The notes below the pieces were generated by a model, which worked only from the letters and a program-made list of their open reading frames with translations, did no database searches and had not been told where the DNA came from. The position numbers were made by a program, and so were the translations under genes. Shown here one piece after another: positions 1 through 6,780 of a stretch of 16,025 nt of DNA. The number at the start of each line of letters is the position of its first letter. Position 1 is the first letter of the stretch. Source of the DNA: REEB85 sp018971455 (GTDB lineage Bacteria > Pseudomonadota > Alphaproteobacteria > Acetobacterales > Acetobacteraceae); assembly GCA_028871195.1 (NCBI GenBank), contig JAGWNT010000089.1, positions 1 through 16,025 of the forward strand. Direction: 5' to 3'.

Positions 1-14
1 TCCCGACAACAGAC

Positions 15-44
15 CCGCCGGGCCGGGCAAAGCCCGCCCGGCGG
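15..44 (-). terminator. Hairpin terminator after the HU gene
   Basis: A GC-rich inverted repeat begins seven bases past the HU stop codon. The arms are about 13 bases (CCGCCGGGC-type) with a single bulged base and a three-base AAA/TTT loop. There is no real T-run on the far side, so it resembles the strong-hairpin, weak-tail terminators common in GC-rich genomes. The role is inferred from position and symmetry. Confidence 0.6.
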
Positions 45-50
45 CCCCGA

Positions 51-320
51 TCAGACCGTCTTTTTCAGCGTCGGCGAGGCCTTGAAGCGCACCGTCTTGC
101 CGGCCTTCACCTTGATCGCCTCGCCGGTGCGCGGGTTGAGGCCCTTGCGCGCCTTGGTCTTCTTCACCGAGAAGGTGCCGAAGCTCGGCAGGGTGAACTT
201 GCCGGTCTTCTTCAGCTCCTTGACGATGGCGCCGATCAGATCGCTGGCGGCGCGGTTGGCCGCGGTGCCGGTCAGCGATGCGGAATCCTGAATGACCTGG
301 GCAATGAAGGCTTTCGACAT
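51..320 (-). CDS. HU family DNA-binding protein
   Basis: This is an 89-residue basic protein with the full length and layout of bacterial HU/IHF proteins: two N-terminal helices (about residues 1-40, starting MSKAFIAQVIQ), then the beta-arm region with the family signature around FGTFSVKKTKARKGLNP, and a C-terminal helix. HU binds DNA non-specifically as a dimer and compacts and bends the chromosome. The frame is open upstream for 38 more codons. I chose the ATG at 320 because it gives normal family length and has AGGA-type Shine-Dalgarno bases (GGAAAGGACA) just ahead, while the extra residues are low-complexity. It is transcribed divergently from murQ across a 215-bp gap and ends at a hairpin. 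It could be called HupB-like, but HU subtypes cannot be separated by eye. Confidence 0.93.
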   Translation of the reverse strand: MSKAFIAQVIQDSASLTGTAANRAASDLIGAIVKELKKTGKFTLPSFGTFSVKKTKARKGLNPRTGEAIKVKAGKTVRFKASPTLKKTV

Positions 321-535
321 GCGACTGGGTGTCCTTTCCCGTCCCGTGGCCCCGCAACCCCCGCCGCGAATCGGCGAAGCATCGGAGCTCTTGCAAAGAC
401 GCCGCCTCCTAACAGCGACTTTACCGATGCGCAAAAGATTTCTTTACCCGGGCTTGATCCGATCCAGCCGATTGCCGCCTTGAACCCGCCGCCCACCCGC
501 GCTTGACTGGCGCGCCATCTCCCGCAAGGCATGCC
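321..535. other. Divergent HU/murQ intergenic region
   Basis: These 215 bp separate two divergent start codons and must hold the promoter of the HU gene and probably that of murQ. On the minus strand TTGCGC (429-434) and TTAGGA (407-412), 16 bases apart, are a weak candidate promoter for HU. One GANTC site (GAATC, 368-372) is present, the sequence recognised by CcrM-type methyltransferases such as the one encoded in this window. No strong operator, riboswitch or small RNA was recognised. Confidence 0.3.
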
Positions 536-1450
536 ATGATCCCGCCGGCCCCCCTCCCCGCCACCGAGGCGATCAGCCCGCGCTACCGCGATCTGGACGC
601 CTGGGCGCCGGCGGCCATGCTGCAGGCGATGTGGGAAGGCCAGCTCGCCGCCGTCGCCGCCATCGGCCCCGCCCTGCCCGCCATCGCCGCCGCCGCCGAG
701 GCAGCCCTGCCCCGCCTGCGCGCGGGCGGCCGCCTGGTCTATGCCGGCGCCGGCACCTCCGGGCGCGTCGGCGTGCAGGATGGCGCGGAGCTGCCCCCAA
801 CCTTCGACTGGCCCGAGACCCGCCTCGTCCTCCTCATGGCCGGCGGTGAGGCCGCCTTCACCCGCGCCATCGAGAATGCCGAGGATGACGCGCCGGCCGG
901 CACGGCCGCGGTGGTGCATCACGATGTCGATGCGCGGGACGTGGTGATCGGCATTGCCGCCAGCGGCACCACCCCCTTCACCATCGCCGTCCTGCGCGAG
1001 GCCGCGGCGCGCGGCGCGCTCACCATCGCGGTGGCCAACAGCCCCGGCGGCGCGCTGCTCGCCGCCGCGGCGCACCCCATCCTGGTCGAGACGGCGCCCG
1101 AGATCATCGCCGGATCAACCCGCATGAAGGCCGGCACGGCGCAGAAGATCGTGCTCAACCTGCTCTCGACCCAGGTGATGATCCGCCTCGGCCGCGTCCA
1201 CCAGGGGCTGATGGTGGACATGCTGGCGCGCAACGCCAAGCTGCGCGAGCGCGCGGTGCGCATGCTGCACCACCTCGCCGGCGCCGAGCCGGAGGCCGCC
1301 CGCGCGGCGCTGGAGGCGACGGGCGGGAGGGTCAAGCCCGCCGTCCTGGTGCTGCGCGGCCTCGCCGCCGAGGCCGCCGAGGCGCTGCTCGCGCGCCACG
1401 GCGGCTCGTTGCGGGACGCGCTGGCGGAGCTTACAGCCCGGCCTGGGTGA
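536..1450 (+). CDS. murQ: N-acetylmuramic acid 6-phosphate etherase
   Basis: MurQ cleaves the lactyl ether of MurNAc-6-phosphate to give GlcNAc-6-phosphate and D-lactate, a cytoplasmic step of cell-wall recycling. The 304-residue product has the usual length and the SIS-type sugar-phosphate fold. It starts with the family's TEAISPRYRDLD segment, then the phosphosugar loop GAGTSGR (about 71-77) and DGAELPPTF with Glu85, which matches the catalytic Glu of E. coli MurQ. The second acidic motif is AIENAED (Glu113/Glu116), followed by GIAASGTTPF and the family hallmark GSTRMKAGTAQK. The frame opens earlier at a TTG (503), but the ATG at 536 has GCAAGG just upstream and fits family length. The last 20 bp overlap the 3' end of the convergent aldehyde dehydrogenase. 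No anmK, amgK or other recycling gene is adjacent in this window. Confidence 0.93.
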   Translation: MIPPAPLPATEAISPRYRDLDAWAPAAMLQAMWEGQLAAVAAIGPALPAIAAAAEAALPRLRAGGRLVYAGAGTSGRVGVQDGAELPPTFDWPETRLVLLMAGGEAAFTRAIENAEDDAPAGTAAVVHHDVDARDVVIGIAASGTTPFTIAVLREAAARGALTIAVANSPGGALLAAAAHPILVETAPEIIAGSTRMKAGTAQKIVLNLLSTQVMIRLGRVHQGLMVDMLARNAKLRERAVRMLHHLAGAEPEAARAALEATGGRVKPAVLVLRGLAAEAAEALLARHGGSLRDALAELTARPG

Positions 1451-2876
1451 CGAACTTGGTGTTGAGATAGGCCTCCATCGCCTCCAGCCCGCCCTCCGAG
1501 CCGTAGCCGGAATCCTTCATCCCCCCGAACGGCACTTCCGGCAGCGCCAGGCCGTGATGGTTGATCGACATCATCCCCGCCTCGACCCGGGCCGCAATCG
1601 CGTTGGCGGTCTTGGCCGAGCGCGTATAGGCATAGGACGCCAGCCCGAAGGGCAGCCGGTTGGCCTCGTCCACCACCTCGTCGAGGGTGCTGAACGGCAC
1701 CATCAGCGCCAGCGGGCCGAACGGCTCCTCGTTCATCACGCGCATCTCGCGGTTGAGATTGGTCAGCACCGTCGGCTCGAAGAAATTGCCCTTGTTGCCG
1801 ATGCGCTTGCCGCCGGTGCGAATGGTGGCGCCCTTCTGCACCGCATCGCCGATGAAGCCTTCCATCGCCGTGATGCGCCGCGCATTGGCCAGCGGCCCCA
1901 TGGTGGTGCCGGCATCCAGCCCGTCGCCCACCTTCACCTTCTGGGCGAGCGCCGTGAACTTGTCCACGAAGCTGTCGAACACGCGCTCCTGCACCAGAAA
2001 GCGCGTCGGCGAGACGCAGACCTGCCCGGCATTGCGGAACTTGTTGGCGGCCAGGATCTTGCTCGCCACGTCGAGATCCGCATCGTCGAAGACGATCGCC
2101 GGCGCGTGCCCGCCAAGCTCCATCGTCACCCGCTTCATGTGCAGCCCGGCGAGGGCTGCCAGCTGCTTGCCGACCGCGGTCGAGCCGGTGAAGCTGATCT
2201 TGCGGATCACCGGATGCGGAATGAGGTATTCGGAAATCTCGCTGGGCACGCCATAGACCAGCTGCACCACCCCGGCCGGCAGCCCGGCATCGGCATAGGC
2301 GCGCACCAGCTCGGCACAGCTCGCCGGCGTCTCCTCCGGGCCCTTCAGGATCACCGAGCAGCCCGCCGCCAGCGCCGCCGAAATCTTCCGCACCGCCTGG
2401 TTGATCGGAAAATTCCACGGCGTGAACGCCGCCACCGGCCCCACCGGTTCCTTGATGACGAGCTGATAGACGCCCTCGGCGCGCGCCGGGATCACGCGGC
2501 CATAGGCGCGCTTTGCCTCCTCGGCGAACCATTCGATGACGTCGGCGGCAACGCCGATCTCGCCCTTCGCCTCGGCCAGCGGCTTGCCCTGCTCCATGGT
2601 CATCAGCCGGGCGATGGCGTCCGTCCGCTCGCGGATCAGCCCGGCCGCCTTGCGCATCACCTTGGCGCGCTCATAGGCCGAGACCTTGCGCCAGGTCTGA
2701 AAGCCCCGCTCGGCCGCCGCCAGCGCGCGGTCGAGATCGGCGCGCTCGGCATGGGCGAGGGCGCCCAGCGCATCGCCGGTGGCGGGGTTCATCACGCTCA
2801 GCGTGCGCCCTCCGGCGGCGGCGGTCCAGGCGCCGTCGATGAACAGCGAAACGTCGGGATACTGGCTGGCGGACAT
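1431..2876 (-). CDS. NAD(P)-dependent aldehyde dehydrogenase, succinate-semialdehyde (GabD) type
   Basis: This 481-residue ALDH-superfamily enzyme is close to the length of E. coli GabD. It oxidises an aldehyde to the acid with NAD(P)+. Visible motifs in order are TPWNFP with the oxyanion Asn155, KGPEETP with the cofactor-binding Lys178, the nucleotide loop FTGSTAVG (229-236), general base Glu253 in MELGG, nucleophile Cys287 in NAGQVC, and EEPFGP (383-388). Overall resemblance is to the GabD/SSADH subgroup, though GGHAP stands where GGNAP is common, so the true substrate is uncertain. The ATG at 2876 has GAGG six bases upstream; an ATG four codons earlier (2888) has no good ribosome site. It is convergent with murQ, overlapping by 20 bp. 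No GABA aminotransferase is nearby, so a GABA-pathway role is not shown. Confidence 0.9.
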   Translation of the reverse strand: MSASQYPDVSLFIDGAWTAAAGGRTLSVMNPATGDALGALAHAERADLDRALAAAERGFQTWRKVSAYERAKVMRKAAGLIRERTDAIARLMTMEQGKPLAEAKGEIGVAADVIEWFAEEAKRAYGRVIPARAEGVYQLVIKEPVGPVAAFTPWNFPINQAVRKISAALAAGCSVILKGPEETPASCAELVRAYADAGLPAGVVQLVYGVPSEISEYLIPHPVIRKISFTGSTAVGKQLAALAGLHMKRVTMELGGHAPAIVFDDADLDVASKILAANKFRNAGQVCVSPTRFLVQERVFDSFVDKFTALAQKVKVGDGLDAGTTMGPLANARRITAMEGFIGDAVQKGATIRTGGKRIGNKGNFFEPTVLTNLNREMRVMNEEPFGPLALMVPFSTLDEVVDEANRLPFGLASYAYTRSAKTANAIAARVEAGMMSINHHGLALPEVPFGGMKDSGYGSEGGLEAMEAYLNTKFVTQAGL

Positions 2877-3022
2877 GGCGAACCTCATGGGACGAAATGA
2901 TTGGGGCCGGGGCGGCTCGTGCCCGGGCATCCGGCGGGGCGCAGACTAGGCGCGCCGCCGCGGCCCGTCGAGAGTGCGCGGCTGAACACGCTCTTAACAT
3001 TCGTCATGCTCTGCTTTGGCCC

Positions 3023-3190
3023 ATGTTGATGCGCCCCACCCCGCTCGAACCGGCCGGCCACCAGGCATTCTGGTCCGCGGAAGCCGCGCCCATCCGCCTG
3101 CCACGGGCGGTCGGCATCTGGCTCATCCTCACCTTGTCCGGCGCCGGCTGGTTCGCCGTGTGGCACACCGCCCACCTGCTGTTGGCCTGA
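3023..3190 (+). CDS. Possible small membrane protein
   Basis: This is a short frame of about 55 codons (starts ATG 3023 or ATG 3029). It encodes a hydrophilic N-terminal half and one clear hydrophobic helix near the C-terminus (AVGIWLILTLSGAGWFAVWH) followed by a Leu-rich tail. That profile fits a single-pass small membrane protein of the sort often missed by gene callers. It is divergent from the aldehyde dehydrogenase, with a 146-bp gap between start codons. There is no convincing Shine-Dalgarno sequence and I recognise no family. Spurious open frames are common at this GC content, so the call is tentative; the helix is the main support. Confidence 0.35.
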   Translation: MLMRPTPLEPAGHQAFWSAEAAPIRLPRAVGIWLILTLSGAGWFAVWHTAHLLLA

Positions 3191-3216
3191 CCCTGCCGCC
3201 ACCCCGATCCGCCGCC

Positions 3217-3543
3217 TTAGCGAGGACGCCCGACCAGGCTCAGAACGCGCCGCATCGCCGCCGGCACGGGCTCGACGATCGCACCGCCGAACGACCCCGC
3301 CAGCGCCGCCATGATCGCCGAACGCGCCGACGATGAGCCCGTCGGCCTGCGCCGCGGGCCGAGCCGCTCCACCTCGGCGGGCGCCACCGCGAGCGCCGCC
3401 TCATCGACGATCATGGCCGCCCCGTGCGCGGCCGACACGCCGCGCAACCTCATGCCCGCCGGCAGGTTGGCGGCGGCGACCTCCAGCATCATCGCCAGTG
3501 CCGCGGCCGCGGTGTTGGGGTTGATCAGAACGATCGCCGTCAT
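3217..3543 (-). pseudogene. Remnant of an Asp/Glu (hydantoin-type) racemase family gene
   Basis: The first about 60 residues (MTAIVLINPNT, then RGVSAAHGAAMIVDEAAL) look like the N-terminus of Asp/Glu/hydantoin racemases, cofactor-independent enzymes of roughly 215-250 residues. Here the open frame is only 108 codons. The next conserved family segment, ADGLIVGAFGD, is present but in a different frame (bases 3346 down to 3314), showing a small indel near 3347-3360. After it the original frame resumes with what looks like the family's C-terminal helix (GGAIVEPVPAAMRRVLSLV). The middle of the protein, about 120 residues with the second catalytic region, is absent. I infer one frameshift plus one large internal deletion. 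A functional short protein is unlikely. The family assignment is by pattern recognition only. Confidence 0.72.
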
Positions 3544-3725
3544 GCCACCGCACCCGCGCGCGCCGGCCCGGCGCTCACCACTTCCAAAACGATCCCGCGG
3601 CCGCTATTATTTCGCAACTGGGATGGATTCGCCGCCCCGCGCTGCCCCGATCTGCCGCCGGCCCGCGCCAGCTGCGTCACGATCCGCTTCGACACCCGCT
3701 TCAGGAAAGGCCTCGACGGCGCCAC
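3544..3725. other. Intergenic region between racemase remnant and DUF3617 pair
   Basis: This 182-bp segment separates the racemase remnant start from the first DUF3617-type gene. It probably holds the promoter of the DUF3617 tandem. An AGGAAAGG stretch lies roughly 15-20 bases before the ATG at 3726 and is the only Shine-Dalgarno-like sequence. I see no convincing promoter, dyad or coding frame in it. Confidence 0.3.
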
Positions 3726-4271
3726 ATGACCCATCGCGACATGGCCGCAACCTGGCTCTTCGCCGTGCTGCTCGCGCCGGTACTGATCGCCGCCGCCGGC
3801 GACGGCGCATCCGCCGCGGTTCTGCCGGACCGGCGGCCGGGTTTCTGGCAGACCACCATGACATCGACCGTCCACATGACCTTGAACGGCCATGCCACGG
3901 ACCGCACCGGCCGGCCGATGGTGACGGCGCTGTGCACGGACGCCGCCACCGAGGCGATGGAACGCAAGAAGCTTGCGGCCGGCGGGTGCATGCATTCCGA
4001 TTTCGTACCGCACGGCAACGCCTACACGATCGACGGAATCTGCAAGGGCCCGCGCGGCACCACGATGGCCAACCACGGGACGATGGTGGTGGAGAGCGAC
4101 ACCAGGACCGACATCGCCATGGACATGACCGGCCCCGGACTGGTCGTTCACATGACCGGTCAATCGGCATAGACAGGCGCCTGCCCGGCGGGAATCGTGC
4201 CCGGCGATTCGGGCATGATGCAGAACGGCGTATTCAGGAAATCCACCTACATCAACCACCCCACCAACTGA
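3726..4271 (+). pseudogene. Secreted DUF3617-type protein interrupted by an in-frame TAG
   Basis: The reading frame starts at 3726 and gives 148 residues before a TAG at 4170-4172. It then continues open in the same frame to TGA at 4269-4271. The N-terminus is a signal peptide (hydrophobic WLFAVLLAPVLIAA, likely cut after ASA near residue 30). The mature part has the PGFW motif and three Cys (70, 88, 106) at spacings matching the downstream paralogue. The fourth shared Cys lies beyond the stop, in TGACPAGIVPGD, which aligns with IGACPAGMKPGD of the paralogue. The TAG falls on the paralogue's Trp152 (TGG), so a single G-to-A change explains it. Family members are periplasmic proteins of unknown function. 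The 148-residue product could still be made, but would lack a Cys partner. Confidence 0.7.
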
Positions 4272-4293
4272 CCCGCGCATGGAAGGCTCCGTC

Positions 4294-4845
4294 ATGATCC
4301 CGAGACCCGCCCGCCGCCGCCTGCAAATCGCCATCATCGCGCCGCTCGGGGTGCTCGTCTGCGCCGCGGCCGCCTCCGCCGCCAGCGTTTTCCCGCCCCG
4401 CAGGGCCGGCTTCTGGGAAACCACGATGACCATGGCCATGACGTTGAAGGGCAAGCCCGTCGACTCCGACAAGGCGCCGTGGGTGTCGGCGATGTGCGCC
4501 GATCCGGCAACCGACGCCATCGCCCTCGACAAGATGGTCGGCAACGGCGGCAATTGCCTGAAGTTCGACATCACGAAATCCGGCGACACCTATACCATCG
4601 CCGGGTCCTGCCCCGACCCGATGGGCGGCGGCAAGGGCGTCATGACCACGCACGGCACGATGATCTATCACGGCGACACCGCCATCCACATCGCCTCGGA
4701 CTCGGTGTCGCCCAGCATGACCAGCCATATCGACGGCGATGCGAAATGGATCGGCGCCTGCCCGGCCGGGATGAAGCCGGGCGATTTCGGCACGATGCCC
4801 GGCGGGGTCTTCAAGAAACAGGGCAACATGCTGGAGGGCAAATAG
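4294..4845 (+). CDS. Secreted DUF3617-type protein
   Basis: This 183-residue protein has a basic N-terminus, a hydrophobic stretch (about 11-29) and a probable signal-peptidase I site near ASAA, so it is likely periplasmic. The mature domain carries AGFWETTM (about 38-45), matching the PGxWE start of DUF3617 (PF12276) proteins. Four Cys (68, 88, 106, 156) probably form two disulfides. The C-terminal block is WIGACPAGMKPGDFG. The ATG at 4294 is preferred over the one at 4279 because GGAAGG lies seven bases upstream and the signal peptide starts properly. It sits 22 bp after the end of its damaged paralogue and both probably share one transcript; the pair arose by tandem duplication. Function is unknown. 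The family name is recognised from motif layout rather than a search. Confidence 0.75.
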   Translation: MIPRPARRRLQIAIIAPLGVLVCAAAASAASVFPPRRAGFWETTMTMAMTLKGKPVDSDKAPWVSAMCADPATDAIALDKMVGNGGNCLKFDITKSGDTYTIAGSCPDPMGGGKGVMTTHGTMIYHGDTAIHIASDSVSPSMTSHIDGDAKWIGACPAGMKPGDFGTMPGGVFKKQGNMLEGK

Positions 4846-4876
4846 CCCGCCGGATCAAATAGCCGCCCGGATCACG

Positions 4877-4902
4877 CAACGGGCGGTCACGCCCGCCCGT
4901 TG
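4877..4902. terminator. Bidirectional hairpin terminator
   Basis: A perfect 10-bp inverted repeat (CAACGGGCGG / CCGCCCGTTG) with a six-base loop sits between the convergent DUF3617 gene and ccrM. It ends three bases before the ccrM stop codon. There is no T-run, but symmetry and position between converging genes fit a shared intrinsic terminator. Confidence 0.7.
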
Positions 4903-4905
4903 CCG

Positions 4906-6024
4906 CTACGGCGCGCGCAGCACGTCGATCGGCACCAGCGCCCCGTCGCGCTCGAAATGCCAGAAGGTCCAGCCGTTGCAGGACGGCGCGTTCTGCACCT
5001 GCGCGCCGATCTTGTGGATCGAGCCCTGCATCGGCGACGCGCCGCCGGCGCCGCCGACGCGGATGGTGCCGTCCGCCACCACCACCGCTTCCACGCGGCG
5101 CATCCGGTCATACAGCCGGGTGCCCGGCGGCAGCAGCCCGCGCTCGACCAGGCTGCCGAACGGCACGCGCGCCACCTCGCCGCGGCTCGGCGTCACCGCC
5201 AGTTCGCCATCGCCGGCCGGCCGCACGCGCCGCACCCGGCCGAGCGCTGCCTCGACATAGGCGGGATGGCGCTCCATGCCGATGTAGTGGCGCGACAGGC
5301 GGCGGGCGACGGCGGCCGTGGTGCCGGTGCCCATGAACGGATCGAGCACGATGTCCCCGGGCGAGGTGCTGGCCAGCAGCACGCGGTGCAGCAGCGCCTC
5401 GGGCTTCTGCGTCGGATGCAGCTTGAGGCCGTGATCGTTGCGCAGGCGCTCAGGCCCGGTGCACAGCGGAATGAACCAGTCGCTGCGCATCTGCACGTCC
5501 TCGTTCAGCGCCTTCATCGCCTGGTAGTTGAAGCGGTAGCGCGAATCCTTGCCGCGCGCCGCCCAGATCATCGTCTCATGGGCGTTGGTGAAGCGCCGGC
5601 CGCGGAAATTCGGCATCGGGTTGGATTTGCGCCAGATCACATCGTTGAGAATCCAGAATCCCAGCTCCTGCAGGATGGCGCCGATGCGGAAGATGTTGTG
5701 GTAGCTGCCGATCACCCAGATCGTGCCGTCCTTGCGCAGCAGCCGGCGGCATTCGGCGAGCCACTCGCGGGTGAAGGCGTCGTAGGCGGCAAAATCGTCG
5801 AAGCGGTCCCACTCCTCGTCCACGCCATCGACCAGGCTGTCATCCGGCCGGCGCAGCTCGCCGCGCAGCTGGAGGTTGTACGGCGGATCGGCGAAGACGC
5901 AGTGCACCGAAGCCGGCGGCAGCATGCGCATCAGGCGCACGGCATCGCCCAGCATGATCTGGTCCAGGGGCAGTTCGCGGACGATCTCCACGATGGCGCG
6001 GCGCTCCGTTGCGGGGGTGATCAC
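4906..6024 (-). CDS. ccrM: CcrM-type DNA adenine-N6 methyltransferase (GANTC)
   Basis: This 372-residue methyltransferase transfers a methyl group from S-adenosylmethionine to adenine in GANTC, the cell-cycle-regulated mark of alphaproteobacteria. It has the beta-class order: catalytic DPPY (46-49) first, SAM-binding DPFMGTGTT (228-236) later. Long stretches follow the Caulobacter CcrM pattern, such as IWVIGSYHNIFRIG, WRKSNPMPNF and HPTQKPEALL. The C-terminal domain (about 280-370), with GSIHKIGAQVQNAP and CNGWTFWHF, is specific to this group and needed for DNA binding. The start is a GTG with no strong ribosome site, so the true start could be a few codons downstream, for example the GTG at codon 12. 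The absence of a partner endonuclease nearby supports an orphan regulatory enzyme. rnhB lies 88 bp upstream on the same strand, a known alphaproteobacterial neighbourhood. Confidence 0.95.
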   Translation of the reverse strand: MITPATERRAIVEIVRELPLDQIMLGDAVRLMRMLPPASVHCVFADPPYNLQLRGELRRPDDSLVDGVDEEWDRFDDFAAYDAFTREWLAECRRLLRKDGTIWVIGSYHNIFRIGAILQELGFWILNDVIWRKSNPMPNFRGRRFTNAHETMIWAARGKDSRYRFNYQAMKALNEDVQMRSDWFIPLCTGPERLRNDHGLKLHPTQKPEALLHRVLLASTSPGDIVLDPFMGTGTTAAVARRLSRHYIGMERHPAYVEAALGRVRRVRPAGDGELAVTPSRGEVARVPFGSLVERGLLPPGTRLYDRMRRVEAVVVADGTIRVGGAGGASPMQGSIHKIGAQVQNAPSCNGWTFWHFERDGALVPIDVLRAP

Positions 6025-6068
6025 TCTAGCCCAACCATGGCCACGCGGGGCGTGACCGCGTCAATCGC

Positions 6069-6110
6069 GGTCCCGGTTCAGGTCCGGGTCCGGGTTCGAG
6101 TTCGGGTTCG
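6069..6110. repeat. Degenerate hexamer tandem repeat between rnhB and ccrM
   Basis: Seven consecutive six-base units follow GGTYCG: GGTCCC, GGTTCA, GGTCCG, GGTCCG, GGTTCG, AGTTCG, GGTTCG. They end two bases from the rnhB stop codon and lie in the 88-bp rnhB-ccrM gap. Copy number may vary between strains by slippage. It could affect ccrM leader length or structure; no known element matches. Confidence 0.7.
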
Positions 6111-6112
6111 CC

Positions 6113-6721
6113 TCAAGCGCCGCCCAGCCCCAGGGCAAGCTGGCGCACCGTGCCGAAGCCGGCCCGGTGATGCGCCGTCGGTCCCAGCGCATGCAGGGCG
6201 GCGCGATGGACCGCCGTGCCATAGCCGGCATTGACCTCCCAGCCATAGCCGGGATGGCGCACGGCCAGCCGCGCCATCGCCCGGTCGCGCAGCACCTTGG
6301 CGACGATCGAGGCCGCCGAGATCGCCTTCTCGCTGGCATCGCCCCCAACGATGCAGCGCACCGCGCAGGCCAGCGGCGGTGGCTGGTTGCCATCCACCAG
6401 GGCGAGGTCCGGCATCGTCCCCAGCCGCAGCACGGCCCGGCGCATGGCCAGCAGGCTCGCCCGGAGGATATTGATCCGCCCGATCTCGGCCACCGACGCG
6501 GCGCCGACGCCAATCTCCACCCCGCCGGCACCCCGCGCCTCCAGCAGAGCGGCAAACGCCGCCTCGCGCCGCGCCGGGCTGAGCGTCTTGGAATCGGCCA
6601 GCAGCCGGCCCAGCGCGTCCGGCAGCGCCGGCGGCAGGATCACCGCCGCCGCCACGACCGGGCCGGCCAGCGGCCCCCGCCCCGCCTCGTCGATGCCGGC
6701 TATCCGTTCCTGCTGGCGCAC
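6113..6721 (-). CDS. rnhB: Ribonuclease HII
   Basis: RNase HII cuts the RNA strand of RNA:DNA hybrids and starts removal of single ribonucleotides from DNA. The 202-residue protein has the diagnostic N-terminal GIDEAGRGPLAGPVVAAAV with catalytic Asp11 and Glu12, then VDGN (Asp110), SAASIVAKVLRD (Asp146) and the downstream HPGYGW and GYGT motifs. Length is typical. The start is a GTG at 6721, well supported by GGGAGG six to eight bases upstream on the minus strand. It lies upstream of ccrM on the same strand, possibly in one transcript. It is divergent from the acyl-CoA ligase gene with only about 60 bp between starts, so both promoters must be packed there. Confidence 0.95.
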   Translation of the reverse strand: MRQQERIAGIDEAGRGPLAGPVVAAAVILPPALPDALGRLLADSKTLSPARREAAFAALLEARGAGGVEIGVGAASVAEIGRINILRASLLAMRRAVLRLGTMPDLALVDGNQPPPLACAVRCIVGGDASEKAISAASIVAKVLRDRAMARLAVRHPGYGWEVNAGYGTAVHRAALHALGPTAHHRAGFGTVRQLALGLGGA

Positions 6722-6780
6722 GCTTCACCTCCCGGCCATGAGCGAGTATGCCCAGCTGCCTGCATTCACGGGAGACCGCC

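Noticed and set aside
919..2532. Very long minus-strand open frame running through murQ and the aldehyde dehydrogenase gene
   Set aside because: It is out of frame with two well-identified genes, has low-complexity Gly/Ala/Arg-rich sequence and no recognisable motif. GC-rich DNA produces such shadows.
4170..4172. TAG considered as a recoded (pyrrolysine or read-through) codon
   Set aside because: Pyrrolysine coding is not expected in such a bacterium, and the paralogue has Trp here. A simple nonsense mutation or sequencing error is more economical.
6061..6112. Frameshifted C-terminal extension of RNase HII into the hexamer repeat (Asn-Pro/Asp-Pro rich)
   Set aside because: RNase HII is full length at its own stop, no slippery site was seen, and any frame through a hexamer repeat gives a periodic peptide.
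4900..6234. 444-codon plus-strand frame opposite ccrM and rnhB
   Set aside because: It is the antisense image of ccrM, rich in His/Arg/Ala, with no domain and no ribosome site. ccrM and rnhB on the other strand are unmistakable.
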